Shown: positions 22,917-34,980 of the stretch, piece after piece
How positions within the stretch are numbered: the stretch's first letter is position 1
Layout: the number at the start of each line of letters is the position of its first letter
DNA from: Pisolithus tinctorius
Lineage: Eukaryota > Basidiomycota > Agaricomycetes > Boletales > Pisolithaceae
NCBI GenBank assembly: GCA_024663395.1
Contig: JANFAH010000007.1
Location: forward strand, 1,798,001 to 1,862,000
Length of the DNA: 64,000 nucleotides
Direction of reading: 5' to 3'
Notes under the pieces: generated by a model
What the model was told of the DNA's origin: nothing
Database searches by the model: none
The model's input: the letters and a program-made list of their open reading frames with translations, nothing else
Translations under genes and position numbers: made by a program

Positions 22917-24246
22917 TGTACCCCCTACCCAATGTCAAGACCCTTCTTGACAAACTCACTGGCTCAAGATACTTCACCAAGTTTGACATTTGTTGGGGTT
23001 TCACCAATATAAGGGTAAAGGAGGGTGATGAATGGAAAGGGGCCTTTATCATCCCTCAAGGACTCTTCAAACTGATGGTAATGTTCTTTGGGCAGTGCAA
23101 CTCACTGCCAATGTTCCAGACGTACATGGACCATATGTTCAGAGAACTCGAAAGCGAGCAGAAAGCTGTCATCTTCATGGATGATCTCACCATACACTTG
23201 AAAGCTTACAAAGGGCTATGCACTTCTGTTCAGCAGTTCCTGAGCATTGCCACAAAAGAACACCTTTGCTTGAAGCTCAAGAAATGTACCTTCAAGGCCA
23301 AAGAAATAGAGTTTCTAGGGTTCATGATCCATCAGGGTCAGTATGAACTGTCAGAAATTAAAATCAAGGCCATCAAAACCTGGCCTGCTCTGATGACTCT
23401 GCAAGAACTCCATTCCTTCCTTGGCTTCTGAGTCTCCTTCAAGGAACCAAGAACCCCTGAATGCCTGCCTGAGGAAAAACCAAAGGTTCAGAGGGGTAAA
23501 GGACAAGTTGTCCAACCCAGTGCTGACTTGTACCAAGAAGTCAAGAAGGCCTCCTTGTTCCATGAAGTTCTTGAAATGACAGAAGGGTCTGACAGAGTCA
23601 GAAGAAAGGGAAGAAGAATGTTCATCCTGGAACCTGTCTGCCAGGATGTCCTTTGGCAGTACCATGATACCCCTGCATTCAGACACCCTGGAGTGAAAGC
23701 CATGACAAAGAAAATGAACAAATATGTTTGGTGGCCTGGCATGTACCAGTCCATCTGCAACTACTGCAAGGGTTGCCCCTCCTGCCAAGCCAACAAGGTC
23801 AATATGCATCCAACCATGCCTCCAATCACCCCACATGACATAGCAAAGAACTGTCAAGTCCATGGAGTCCAGGTTCAAGACTGGACTGGAGACTGAAGAG
23901 GGCACAAGGCCAAAGTCAGGATTAGATGGGGAGCAGAGATGCAGAGGTGGACTGATTGGACTTGGCAACTGGAGATGCAGCACTATTCCCTTGCATGGGT
24001 CACAGTCTGAGTCTGAGGCCAAGGGGATTTCAGATAGGACTTAATTGATTTCAGACTGAGGGAGTACAGACTGAGTATCTATGAGCTTATATACTAGAAG
24101 TAACTATAGTATGGAGACTGGTAATGCTGGTCCTGCAAAGATTGCTAAGATGATTGGTAAGAGCAGTATTAGTAAGGTACATATGACTAAGACAACTGGA
24201 GACCAGGACAGGGATGAGGGCAGACTGGGGACAAGGCTGGTGTGAG

Positions 24247-26047
24247 TCAAAGTGTGGTTCAGTGGTGAAAACCAACCAAAACCAACACAAAAGACAATAA
24301 GAGTGAGTGGTGGTGTGCCTATGTGGTACCTAGATGGTGGAACCTTTTATTTGGGAGGGTTTTTGTGAGCTACAACACTCAAAGATGAGTGCTGAGGGTT
24401 GGGAGTGCTCCTGATGAAGAGGGAGCAAGAATGTGATAGAATGTGATGGGGTAGACTGCTGTCAGCCTACAGAAGGATGAATGAAGACTTATTTTGATGC
24501 TCTGAGCTACACTGAGCTCAGGGAGGACTTGGAGCAAAGTATATTGATGATAGATGATGATAAGCAAAGTAGATGATAGTTAGACCCTTAATAAAGTCTC
24601 AACTACTGAAGCTGCTGAATGAATTACTGAGAGATGATGAATTGTGAGCAAGAGGGGCTCTCTGATGTCTTCTTATTCAGCTATCTAAGTATAGTGATTT
24701 ATATACAGTACAGGGGCATTGCCTATGGAAAACAAGGTGCAAACACTTGGTAAGTGATTGGTAACAGGTAAGTAAGGGATGTAAGTGGTGGGTAATCATC
24801 TTAGAAAGCATTGGTGAGCATTGGTAAGGAGAAGTAACCCAAAAAGTGAAGAATCAATAAGCAAAGTCAAAAGATTGGTAAGTATTGGCAATAGGTGAGT
24901 CAAGGACAGTCAGAATGTCAAAGTATGAGTCAAGTAATGTCAGGAACTGGGAAAGCACACAGGAATTACATTAGGGGGAGGCTGTGCATGTCACATCTCA
25001 AAGAGATCACTTCTAGGCCAAGGTGGGATGACAGAGAGGCAGTGCTGATCTGATGCTGATATAGTACATCCAAAAGTGGACAGGGTGAGTCAGATGTCAA
25101 CAGGGGTCAAGCTTTGGGGGTCTGTGGGGTGACAGGAGCATAGGTGATCACAACCTTCCCCCCCAACTTTCCTCTAAGTGAAGCAAATAAAAACTTCATG
25201 AATGAGGCTCTGTTGGAAGAGAGGACAAAGGGGGAGCACCTTCTGCTGTATCTTGCAATAAGGAGGCAAGATGTGCATCATACTCATCATGGATGCAATC
25301 AGGGAGAGTGGAGAACAGTGGATTATACTGTAGCTGTTGCAATTTTGGAGGAATGATGGACAAGACTGGTATGAAGATGTTGCAGGGAGCAGGGAGGAAG
25401 GATCCATATGCTTCTTGAACTGGAGAGACTGAAATGACCACATAAGACCTTTCTAGCTGAATGTCAGACCTGAGGTGACCAAAGAATGTCCTCCTAGAGG
25501 TCATACTGACAAAAAGAATGCACTGTCCAAGCTGGATGGGCTGAGAGGGGGCAGATGAGGATGGGATGTACCAGGATGCTTCAGGGAAGAAGCTGGTAGG
25601 AACTCCTGGTAGATATATGTAGCCATGGTCCCTAGCAAAGGGGACAAGTGGAATGATTGATGTGGAGGTGGCCATATCAGAAGAATTAGCAAAATGAGCA
25701 TCTTTTGGAGGGAGTGCTGTAGAAATGTGTGGAGTGTGCAGATCCTCTCCAATTTTGGAAGGTCAGATGGCATGGCTGAGCACTATAAGTGAGTGTGGGG
25801 ACAGTGTTGGTATCTGCAGAATTGGTGGAGATATGTTAAAAACTGGAATGCCATACACAGGTGCATAAGAACTTTTATCAGCACTTAACTCACTTCCTTT
25901 CTCTTTGGCATTGATGACTCATTCTTGTGCAAGGGATGACTGCCAATGTTTCTGGCTGTCCTTCTTCACATGAGGGCTATGGTCTTCATCTCCATTCATC
26001 AGCTGTATCCATGTCCACCTCACCAAACACCTTTGGTGTGTAACACC
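24247..26047. mobile_element. Unidentified insertion inside LTR B
   Basis: About 1.8 kb not related to the other families here. About 15 bp of LTR B appears on both sides (around 24233-24247 and 26036-26052) with several transitions, which may be a long target duplication. Minus-strand landmarks: TATATAAATCAC (24706-24717), later AATAAAAGG (near 24340), and a broken frame at 25190-26040. It could be an LTR-type promoter region plus a short coding part, or another retroposon. I cannot class it. Confidence 0.4.
25190..26040 (-). pseudogene. Unknown broken reading frame
   Basis: The minus strand reads as one protein of about 270 residues with two stops (near 25945 and 25768). The longest clean part is 160 codons (25675-25196). 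It is rich in Pro, Ser and hydrophobic residues, with segments such as PLVPFARDHGYIYLPG, LRSDIQLERSYVVIS and CIHDEYDAHLASLLQ. I recognise no domain. It lies within the unclassified insertion and may be its only gene. The stops suggest decay. Confidence 0.35.
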
Positions 26048-26330
26048 AGGTAGGGCTCAACCAAAATGACACACACTGCGAAGCGGTGCTAAATGCACTA
26101 GACCTACTGGGGGTAAGGGACTTGGTGAGGCTGATGCTGGACTGGATGAGTGCAAGGCCAAGTCTGGCCAGGGCCAAGGCACAGCTATGACAGTATCCCC
26201 CTCTTAGGGGTAAAACCTATGAGACCCCTGTGAGAGTGGTAGGCTGAGTCTAAACCCTGGCTGAGTTTGAAAAACCTAGTGCTTGTGGCCTGCTAAGCCC
26301 TCTGCATCTTTCCTTTGTATCTCAACCATC

Positions 26331-27034
26331 ATGTCTGACTCAAGACCAATCACCACTACTGATAACAACAACAAGGGCCAAGTCATCATTGACTGGACCC
26401 AAGTACCAGATGATGACATTAGGTATGACACTGACAATGAAGAGGAGGTGATGAAGGCAAAGGCAAAGGAGAGGAAGCAACAAAAGACAGCTGAACAAGC
26501 CTGATGAGAGGAGCAGGCATGGCTTGAGGCCAAGAAAGCAGAGAGGGAGAAGGCCAAGGCAGAGAGGGCAGAGAGGGTGAGGGCTGAGGCAGAGAGGGCA
26601 CCATGGGAGGCCACAGAAATAAGGGTGCACAAGGAGGAGGAGAGACAAGAGGCTGAGCATAAGTGCCAGGCTGAGGCCAGGAAGGGCAGTGAGGCCAGGG
26701 CAGGGGCTAGTAGTAGTGAGGCTGGGGATGAAGTGAAGAAGGTAGTGATGAACCCCAGGTGAGTGTCTTTTTAACCTCATGTGCTTTCCTCTTAACCTAC
26801 TTTTTGAGTTGTACCCACTGTGCCCAGGCTAAAATCATCTGTGAATTCCTCATGGATGGTAACAAGAAGTGCATTGCCTGTGTGTGATGCAATCAGTTGA
26901 AGGGCAAGTGTTGCTGGCCCAGGGATGGGAAGGATGCTGAGGCCAGCCTGAAGGTTGCTGGGAAGGTTGACAAGGGGAAAAAGCAGAAAGTCAATGAGGA
27001 GAATGCTGAGGCTGTAGAAATATCTGTAGGCTAC
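26331..27034 (+). pseudogene. Zn2Cys6 gene carried by Gypsy-B (second copy, truncated)
   Basis: ATG at 26331 starts MSDSRPITTTDN, an acidic segment, then a long Glu/Ala/Lys coiled-coil region. A 50-nt intron (26759-26808, GTGAGT..CTTAAC..GAG) follows, and then a cysteine cluster with C-x2-C-x6-C-x12-(position 4 lost)..C-x2-C-x6-C spacing. Two stops are visible: TGA at about 26501 and TGA at about 26886, the latter within the cluster. The gene is cut at 27034 by the 5' LTR of another Gypsy-B. It is antisense to the relic whose 3' LTR is at 23852-26192, exactly as in the complete copy (47201-48984). Confidence 0.8.
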
Positions 27035-27523
27035 TGTCATAGTTGTGTCTTGACCCCAGCTGGACTTGGCCTCATGTTCACTCAGTCCAGCCTCAGCCTT
27101 GCCAATCCCTTATCCCCAGATGGTCTAGTGTGTCACTTCAGTTGAATTCTGCCTGGTCTTGTCCCCAGTTCACCCTGTCCCAGTCTCCATTACCTTAGTC
27201 ATACCTTACTAATACTTGTCTTACCAATTGTCTTAGCAATCATTGTGAGACCAGCATTACCAGTCTCCATACTATAGCTACTTCTAGTATATAAACACTT
27301 AGATACTTGGCCTGTACTCTCCAGTCTGAAATCAACTAAGTTACTCTGATAACCCTGCCTCGGACTGAGACCCATGCAAGGGAATAGCACTGTATCCTCA
27401 GTCACTAAGTCCAATCAGTCCACTCCTCTGTATCTCTGTTACAACTCTGACCCCAACCCCTCTCAGCCTTGCACCCACTTTGGTCCCTGGTCCAGCCTCA
27501 ACCTGGACATTACAAACTTGACA
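27035..27523 (+). repeat. LTR B (5' LTR of the split Gypsy-B)
   Basis: About 489 bp, TGTCATAGTTGTG to AAACTTGACA, with GTATATAAAC (about 27287). It is preceded by GCTAC (27030-27034), presumably its left target duplication. It starts the Gypsy-B whose gag and protease follow and whose RT scrap is at 7714-8194. Confidence 0.85.
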
Positions 27524-27561
27524 GTATTTCAGACTTGCTACTTGTGTGGGTCTAACACATC

Positions 27562-28892
27562 ATGGTAACAAAGACTCATTTCCAACCCCCCCATGGCCAC
27601 TCTGCCACCAACCCTGACTCCACCTCAGCCAGTGGGACTCACTGTGAAACAGCACTAGCTGCCTTGGGCACCACTAGGCACTCTCCAAACCCTGTTAGTC
27701 CTTTCAGGGGCTTTTCAGCCTGAACATCCAACACTCCTACCCCACGTCACCCCATTGCCCCCAGATGAAGGGCCAGATGATGATGACAATAACAACCCTG
27801 ATGATGATGACCCTGGCAATGGTCCCAGTGATGGTGGGCCCAGTGATGATAATCTGGATGAGAATGATCTGGAGGATGATCCAGACATCCCAGTCCCAGA
27901 CACTGAACCTGCAGTCACAGTCTTTGACAATCTTGCAAAGGCCATCAAGCTACTGGCCAGCAACACCTGCACTAGCCCTGAGTCCTCAAGCAGGACCAAG
28001 TTGCATGAGCCTGATACCTTTGATGGTACTGACCCCAAGAAGCTTTGCACCTTCTTCATCTGGTGCAAGCTTAATTTTCAAGACCAACCACACCAAAGTC
28101 ATTTTTGCACAGTCTTACCTCAAGGGCATGGCTCTTGAATGGTTTGAGCCAGACTTGCTTGGACTCAATGACCCCAATGACTGGCCTCTCTGGATGGACT
28201 CCTGGAGGGAGTTCATCCTAGAATTACAAACCACCTTTGGTCCTCACAACCCAGTTGCTGATGCTGAGAGTCAGCTTGACCACTTGCACATGAAGGATAA
28301 CCAGCACATCAACAAGTACATAGTTGATTTTAATTGGCTTGCTTCACAAGTCTGAGGCTATGGTGACAGTGTGCTACACCACCACTTCTACTCCAGTCTC
28401 CCAGACCAGATCAAGGATGAAGTCTGTCAGGTTGGCAAGCCCTGGACACTACATGAGCTCCACCATCTCACCCAGGAGATAGATGCATGCTATTGGGAGC
28501 ACAAGGAAGAAATCCAACAGGCAAGTAAGCATCAAGGCTCATCTGCCTCCAGCAACAATAAGTCCAGAGGCTCTGGCAACAACAATCAGTCCAAGACCAG
28601 TCAGGAGAAAGCCAAGACTGGCAGCAATAACAATGCTGGTCCCTCCCCTAAGCCAGGCAATAACAGCAACTCATCTAAGCCTGAGCCTAGCAAACTCAGG
28701 AAGGATGGGAAGCTCACCCCAGAAGAATGCAAGTGTTGTATTGAGGGCAACCTCTGCATGTTCTGCAGAGGCCCTGGTCATTTTGCTGACAAATGCCCCA
28801 AGAAAGCTGGAAAGGCCAAGGCTTGCACTGCAGCTACCACTGAGGCTGCACTGGCCTCAGGCTTGGGATCTACCCCTGAGACAAAAAAATAG
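27562..28892 (+). pseudogene. gag: Gypsy-B gag (split element)
   Basis: Starts at ATG 27562 in the same place as the other two Gypsy-B gags. An Asp/Asn-rich linker is followed by KLHEPDTFDGTDPKKL, the capsid core (KVIFAQSYLKGMALEWFE) and a CCHC knuckle (CMFCRGPGHFADKC). Frames change at about 28085 where 26 nt present in Gypsy-A are missing. The complete copy at 33636 has the same lesion at the same point. Further stops occur at about 27721, 27767 and 28355. Confidence 0.85.
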
Positions 28893-28951
28893 GTAGCAGC
28901 TCCCAGGACTCCACACAAACTGGGAGCTGTGTTGACTCTGGTTGTGCAAAA

Positions 28952-29923
28952 TTGGAGGCTAGACTCAACACATCTGCTCTTTCCAGTCCAAACTCTTTGG
29001 CCCTGTATATCACTATACAAAACCCAGAATTACCTTGGCTTCATACTCTAGTGGACTCTGGTTCCACTCATTGTTTTATAGATAATCAATTTGCTAATCA
29101 ACATTTGTTTACCCCTTACTTGGTTTCACCAATCCAACTCCAGCTTTTCGATGGAATGTCCACATTCACCATAACCCAAGCAATAGATGTTGCAATCCAC
29201 TTTGTGTCCAGAGATGTCACACTGATAACCCTGTATCTTGCCCCATTAGATTCTGAGTGTAAAGTAGTTCTCAGGCATAACTGGCTCACCCAATACAATC
29301 CATTGATTGACTGGGTATTGAGCAGTATTACTTTCTGGACTCATACACAAGGAATGCTAACCCTGTCAACACCCTCTGTAAGACCAGTCCCCACTGGCCT
29401 TCCTGACTCTGGTCCTAGTGACCTACCTGGCCTTGCACTGTGAGGAATGATAAATGTGAGACTTGAGGATGGAGGACCAGAATCTGAGAGGGAGAGAGTA
29501 AGACCAAGGGGGGTCCTATAGCCTGAGCAAAGGAAAGATGGGGTGGGAGGCCGTCTAGGGCAGTCTGGGGGCAGTCTTAAACTTGTTCTCATCTTTGGGG
29601 GTAACTCATCTATTTGTAAAAACCTACAGTACAAAGAAACTGTAAGCAAGTGCTGACTAAGCACACAAAAAGCGAACTATAGTACTCAAGTATAGTGCCC
29701 ACAACAGTAAGTAAAGAAACCATAAAACAAATAAAATAGAAATTAATACCCAATCCCATAGTAAGGAGATCTCTCTCCTTACAGCACTGTCTGTACCAGT
29801 TTCTGACTCCCCAGCTCACACCCCCCTGAAAGCCCCTCTCATTTCCCTAATCAATGCAGCCACCTTTGTGTGTGCCTGCAAACTTGAAGGGTCTATCCAG
29901 TTCCAACTTCAGCTCTGTCCCTC
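28952..29923 (+). pseudogene. Gypsy-B protease and pol linker, with LTR J inside
   Basis: The frame from 28952 encodes a retropepsin with intact LVDSGSTHCFID and the [18 protein letters not shown] block. It is interrupted by solo LTR J (29439-29783, TSD GCAC) and continues as VSLINAATFVCACKLEGSIQ to 29923, where the inverted Copia begins. 29411-29430 (GGTCCTAGTGACC) is the unoccupied equivalent of the site where the giant palindrome inserted in the other copy. Confidence 0.85.
29439..29783 (-). repeat. Solo LTR J
   Basis: 345 bp, flanked by GCAC (29435-29438 and 29784-29787). The minus strand begins TGTAAGGAGAGAGATCTCCT, a perfect hairpin with compensatory changes relative to the TAGGGA/TCCCTA stems of C, D, G, H and I. 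It interrupts Gypsy-B pol. Confidence 0.85.
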
Positions 29924-30215
29924 TAATGAAGGTATGAGTTTCTCAGTGTATGAAGTAGTCACTGTATTAGTACCTAACAAAGGTATGAGCTTCTACACTA
30001 CATCAGTACCAAGTAAACAAGCAGGAATCTAGCTATACTCACCTCAGTGTATGAAGTAGTCACTGAGGTGGAAAACAATGGTGTGGAAAATTTATAGTAT
30101 GGTAATTAGTAAGCATGTTGACATCGGAATTTAATTCTGAGGGTCAGGGAGAAATTCTGAGCCCTCTGGGTGAAACTCCGAGATGCTACTGTAATTCTGG
30201 ATCACATTCTCGACA
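29924..30215 (-). repeat. LTR F (3' LTR of Copia, inverted half)
   Basis: 292 bp, the partner of 8195-8486. Its outer flank on the minus strand is GAGGG (29919-29923), which matches GAGGG at 8190-8194. Just inside it, 30216-30229 is a purine-rich tract on the minus strand (TTGAGGGGGAG), the expected plus-strand primer. Confidence 0.9.
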
Positions 30216-30229
30216 CTCCCCCTCAATTG

Positions 30230-31724
30230 GAACAAAGTCTGAGTGCAGATGTGAAGTGTTTCACCTTGATGCTAGGTAGAGGTTTGGTAAGGGTATCAGC
30301 AACCATGTCATCAGTAGGACAATAAATTAAACAAAAGGAATGGTTTTCCACAGCAAAACAAATGAAATGGTATCATATATCGATGTGCTTGGTGTGAGCA
30401 TGGTAGCTGCCATCCTTGGTGAGTGTGATGGTGGATTGGCTGTCGGAATACAGCAGGATAGGGTGTTTGAGTGGTCAGAAAACTTCCCTGATGAGTCATT
30501 GAAGCCACAGGCCCTCTTTGGCTGCATGAGTTGCTGCGATGTACTCTGCTTCAGCAGTGGAGAGCATTATTAGTTCTTGTTTCCACAAAGCCCAACTGAT
30601 AGCTCCTCCATCCAGTATATAGGCATATCCACTTATAGCATGTTGATGCTCCTGTGAAGCTCCATCTGCATCAGTATAGCCCTTGAGGCCTCATTCTGTA
30701 TTTCTGAACATCAAAGCAAGCACTTTTGTGCCTGAGATATACCTGTAGATTTGTTTCATGGCTTCCCAGTGAGTCATGTTGGGTGCATTGTTGAACAGCA
30801 TGACTGTGGAGACAGCAAATGCAATGTCAGGGTGCATTCCAATGGCAAGGTGCATGAGGGAGCCAACAGCAGCACAGTAGGGTATGCTCCTCATGTGTGC
30901 AGCTTCTTTGGCTGGCTGCAGAATTTCTCCATGAGAGAGTTTTATTCCAGGGTCCATCAGAATTGCAGCAGGTTTGCAGTTGGCAAGGTTGTATTTCATC
31001 AGGATGGCCTCAATGTAGGACTGCTGGGATAGCGATATGGTGCAGGCTTCTCTGTTCCATGTCACCTTCATCCCAAGTAGCCAACTGATGGGCCCTAGGT
31101 CAGAGATTTTAAAATGAGTGCTTATCTCCTGTTTGAATGAGCAAATTAACGATGGGGAACTGCCTGTTACAGTGCAGTTGTCGATGTGGCTGGCAAGGAT
31201 GAGGATTTCTGATCCTATGTAACTGTAGAATACTTCCCAGTCTGCATGTGCCCTGGTGAGCCCAAGATCTGCAAGAGTGGCACATAGCTTCTGGTACCAC
31301 TGAAGTGTGCCTTGTTTCAAGCCATATAATGTGACATTTAACTTCCCAACTGGACAGGAAAAATTCCGCCCTACAGTGTAGCCCTCAGGGAGCTCCATGT
31401 AGATGTCTTTGCCATCTCTGAGTTTGCCATTGAGGAATGCTGAGTGGAAATCGAATATATCAATATCCCAGTCATTGCATGTGGTGATTGCTAGTATGGT
31501 GTGGAGAGATGCAAGTCTTGCAATGGGAGCATATGTTTCATCATAGTCAATGCCCTGGATCTGAGAGTAGCCCTTAGTGACTAGGTGGGCCTTGTACTTC
31601 TTGATTTCTCTGGCAGTGTTGTGTTTGATCTTGAAGACCCATTTGCATCCTACAATGTTTGCACCTTTGGGGCACTCAATGACATCCCAGGTATGTGCTT
31701 CCTCTAGGCTCTTTAATTCTGCAT
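30230..31724 (-). pseudogene. pol: Copia reverse transcriptase and RNase H (inverted half)
   Basis: The main clean frame is 31398-30691. RT blocks: TWDVIECPKGANIVGCKWVFKI (part, upstream), DIDIFDFHSAFLNGKL, LYGLKQGTLQWYQKL, and LILASHIDN in place of the usual YVDD box. RNase H follows with LSTAEAEYIAATHAAKE and TKHIDI, then DMVADTLTKPLP at about 30260. It joins the segment 51689-52217 across the Harbinger insertion (TTA duplication at 31725-31727 and 51686-51688). The YVDD-to-SHIDN change and several stops mean it is inactive. Confidence 0.85.
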
Positions 31725-33072
31725 TTAGAGCTTGTATGGAAAGTGCAGTTCAGTTGTAGTTTACAAACTTCATGGATTGTTCTTGTTTGACAGGTGGTGG
31801 AAAAATCCAGGCCAAAGCATCAGAGATTGAAATGTTGGTTTCCCTCCTGATGGTAGCATGTCTCTCCCTCCCTATCTTGCCTCTGCTAATACTCAACACA
31901 ATCACATCCAGTGAGTACTAATCAAACTTTTTGACGTCTTAGGATCAAATATCATTGAACTAATGGAAACAGCAGGGGAAATAGAGGAAGAATCCAAGCA
32001 TGCCAAGTGGACTGATGAAGAGGTCGCCACCCTTGTTGATTATCTGCCCACAAATTGCTCAGAGTGGGCTGACGCTGGCAACTTCCAACAAGCAACTTAT
32101 GTGAAAGCTGCAGAGAGCATTTGCAAGCTCCACAGGTCTGGTAAAATCAAGGATTCAAAGAATGTGTTGATTAAATGGGGATTGGTATGTCCTTCTCTAT
32201 TCTAAAGTTGCTATGCTGACACTAGATGTAGCTTAAACATACATACAACACAATCATGACTTATCGCAGTGGATCAGGCAAACATTGGGACAATGAGAAT
32301 GGTGCAAATATCTGTGGAGTGGCTGATGCAGAGAAATGGGCAAAATTTGTTGGTGTGAAGGTACATATTTGATCTTACAGATAACTATGATTGGTTTGCT
32401 GAGACATCGCAGCGAAACATGGCCATGAAGCCCTTCCACAACAAGGGCTGGCAGTATCTTCCAATGATGGAGGATATTTTTCCACAGGGTGGTGCAACCA
32501 GCTCCCATGCTTTCCATCCTGGGGTGTTAAACCCCATGCTCACCACAACCACTGATAGTAACTTTACACTCTCTGTCCCCCCCAACCCTATGATGACTAC
32601 TGACAGTACCACCTCTGTCCCATCTGTCCCCCCCTCCATTTCTGCACTCAGCAGAAAGCACTCATTCACTGTGATGTCTACTGATATCACAGAAACAGCA
32701 TCCCCTTCCCTCCTATTCTCAAGAAATCAGTATCCCCCAACAACTCCTGTCTTGTCCATTCATAGTAGTAAGCACAGCTGAACATCCACTCAATCTTCCA
32801 GCAAGATGCAGCCTCAACCTTCCAGCTCTCACACCATTGCAGTCATATCAATCAGTAACATGATCTGGCACTTGGGGGACCAGCTGGTGATGACTTTCAT
32901 GGATCCATTGATTGTGGTCCAGACAGCTATGCAAATGCTATACAAAGATTCTGAGATCCCTCCCCACCATCGTGCATTTATGACATGTCAGTTTTCTGGC
33001 ATATCTAACCCTGCCACCATTTTTATAGTTTTACCTGATGAACAATCCCATCATGCATATGTAGCAGACATG

Positions 33073-33597
33073 TGTCATAGTTGTGCCTCAACCCTGGCCA
33101 GACTTGGCCTCACATCTGTTCAGTCCAGCCTCAGCCTCATCAACCATCTACCCCCAGTTGGTCTAGCATGGTGAACACTGCTTTGCAGTGTCTGTCATTT
33201 CAGTTGAATCCTGCCCAGTCCTGTCCCTGGCCCACCCTGTCCTGGTCTCTGTCACCTTAGTCATATCTTACTAATACCTGTCTTACCAATCACCTTAGCA
33301 ATCCTTGCGAGACCAGCATTACCAGTCTCTGTACTATAGCTAACTCTAGTATATAAACTCATAGATACTCAGCCTGTACCTCTCAGTCTGAAATCAACAA
33401 AGTTAACTCTGATAACCCCATCTCAGCCTCAGACTCAGACTGAGACCCACACAAGGGAATAGCACTGTATCCTCAGTTGCTAAGTCCAAACAGTCCATCC
33501 TTCTGTATCTTCATCTTTACCCCTGACTCTGACCCCTTGGTCTCACACCTGCTTCAGTCTCTGGTCCAGCCTCAACCCAGACACCCCAAACTTGACA
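33073..33597 (+). repeat. 5' LTR B of the complete Gypsy-B
   Basis: 525 bp, TGTCATAGTTGTG to AAACTTGACA. It contains GTATATAAAC (about 33350), the likely TATA box. Most differences from the 3' LTR are C/T or G/A. Confidence 0.93.
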
Positions 33598-33635
33598 GTA
33601 TTTCAGACTCTCCACTTGTGTGGGTCTAATACATC

Positions 33636-34980
33636 ATGGCAACCAAGACTTGCTTCCAACCTCCCCATGGCCATTCTGCCACCAATCCTGACTCTGCCTC
33701 AGCCAGTGGGGCTTGCCATGAGACAGCACTAGCTGCCTTGGGCACCACTAGGCACTCTCCAGATCCCATTAGCCCTTTCAGGGGTTTCTCAGCCCACACT
33801 TCTAATACCCCCACCCCATGTCATCCCACTGCTCCCATCCCTGAGGGTGACCCTGGCAATGATGGGCTGGGCAACAATGATGACAACAACCCAGACAATG
33901 ATGACCCCATTGATAATGGTCCTGGTGATGATAATCTGGAAGATAATGATCTGGAGGATGATCTGGACTTCCCAGATCTGGACACTGAGCCCACCATTAC
34001 GGTCTTAGACAACCTCACTTCGGCCATCAAACTGTTGGCTCGTAATGCTCGCACTAGCCCTGAGTGCTCAAGCAGGACCAAGCTGCGCAAGCCTGACACT
34101 TTTGATGGCACTGACCCCAAGAAGCTCTGTGCTTTCTTTATCCAGTGCAAGCTCAATTTCCAAGACTGACCATCCCAAGGTCATCTTCGTGCAGTCCTAC
34201 CTCAAAGGCATGGCCCTTGAGTGGTTTGAGCCAGACTTGCTTGGGCTCAATGGCCCCAACAACTGGCCTCTCTGGATGGACTCCTGCAGAGAGTTCATCC
34301 TGGAGCTACAAACCACCTTTGGCCCCCACAATCTGGTCACTGACACCAAGAGTCAGCTTGACCATCTACATATGAAGGAAAGTCAGTGCATTAACAAATA
34401 TGTAGTGGACTTCAATTGGCTTGCTTTGCAAGTCCGAGGCTATGGAGATGGTGCACTGCACCATCATTTCTATTCCAGCCTCCCAGACCAAATCAAAGAT
34501 GAGGTCTGTCAGGTTGGCAAACCCCAGACTCTACACAAGCTCTGCCACCTTGCCCAGGAGATAGATGTGTGCTATTGGGAGCACAAGGAAGAGATCCAAT
34601 GGGCGAATAAGCACCAAGGCTCATCTAACTGCAGCAACAATAAGTTTGGAGGCTCTGGCAACATCAACCAGCCCAAGACTGGTCAAGATAAATCCAAGAC
34701 CAGCAGCAACAACAACACCGGTTCTTCCCCCAAGCCAGGCAACAATAATAATAGCAACTCATCTAAGCCCAAGCCTAGCAAACTCAGGAAGGATGGGAAG
34801 CTCACCCCAGAAGAGTGCAAGTGTTGTATTGAGGGCAACCTCTGCATGTTCTGCAGAGGCCCTGGTCATTTTGCTGACAAATGCCCCAAGAAAGCCGGAA
34901 AGGCCAAGGCTTGCACTGCAGCTACCACTGAGGCTGCACTGGCCTCAGGCTTGGGATCTACCCCTGAGACAAAAAAATAG
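33636..34980 (+). pseudogene. gag: Gypsy-B gag (complete element)
   Basis: The first frame (33636-34169) starts with MATKTCFQPPHGH and carries the Asp/Asn-rich linker and KLRKPDTFDGTDPKKLCAFF. The capsid core and CCHC knuckle (CMFCRGPGHFADKC, about 34835-34876) lie in another frame (34170-34980). The shift is a 26-nt deficit after NFQD relative to Gypsy-A, shared with the copy at 27562. The gag start and length otherwise match the family. Either the lesion is ancestral and the family moved in trans, or it is bypassed by frameshifting; no slippery site is obvious. Confidence 0.85.

Larger units (their letters stand above)
21691..23851 (+). pseudogene. pol: Gypsy-L pol fragments (RT and integrase zinc region)
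   Basis: 21700-22027 encodes the pol N-terminus and first RT motifs (VELPPEYWEFS..PVFFIGKKDGKRRLIQDY). RT resumes after LTR E at 22917-23430 with KFDICWGFTNIRVKEGDEWK and the VIFMDDL catalytic block. RNase H is missing. 23460-23851 encodes the integrase HHCC finger (YHDTPAFRHPG..CNYCKGCPSCQANK). About eight residues between DYH and YPLP are also gone at the LTR E site. The integrase is cut at 23851 by an LTR B. The family is different from A and B and nearer to the I/D group. Confidence 0.85.
23852..26192 (-). repeat. LTR B (3' LTR of a Gypsy-B relic), split by an insertion
   Basis: The LTR B sequence is present as 23852-24246 and about 26048-26192, interrupted by about 1.8 kb. On the minus strand it starts TGTCATAGCTGTG. 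It is preceded (26193-26215) by the same purine-rich tract and the antisense gene seen upstream of the 3' LTR at 49121. It is therefore a 3' LTR whose internal pol is lost on the other side. Confidence 0.8.
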
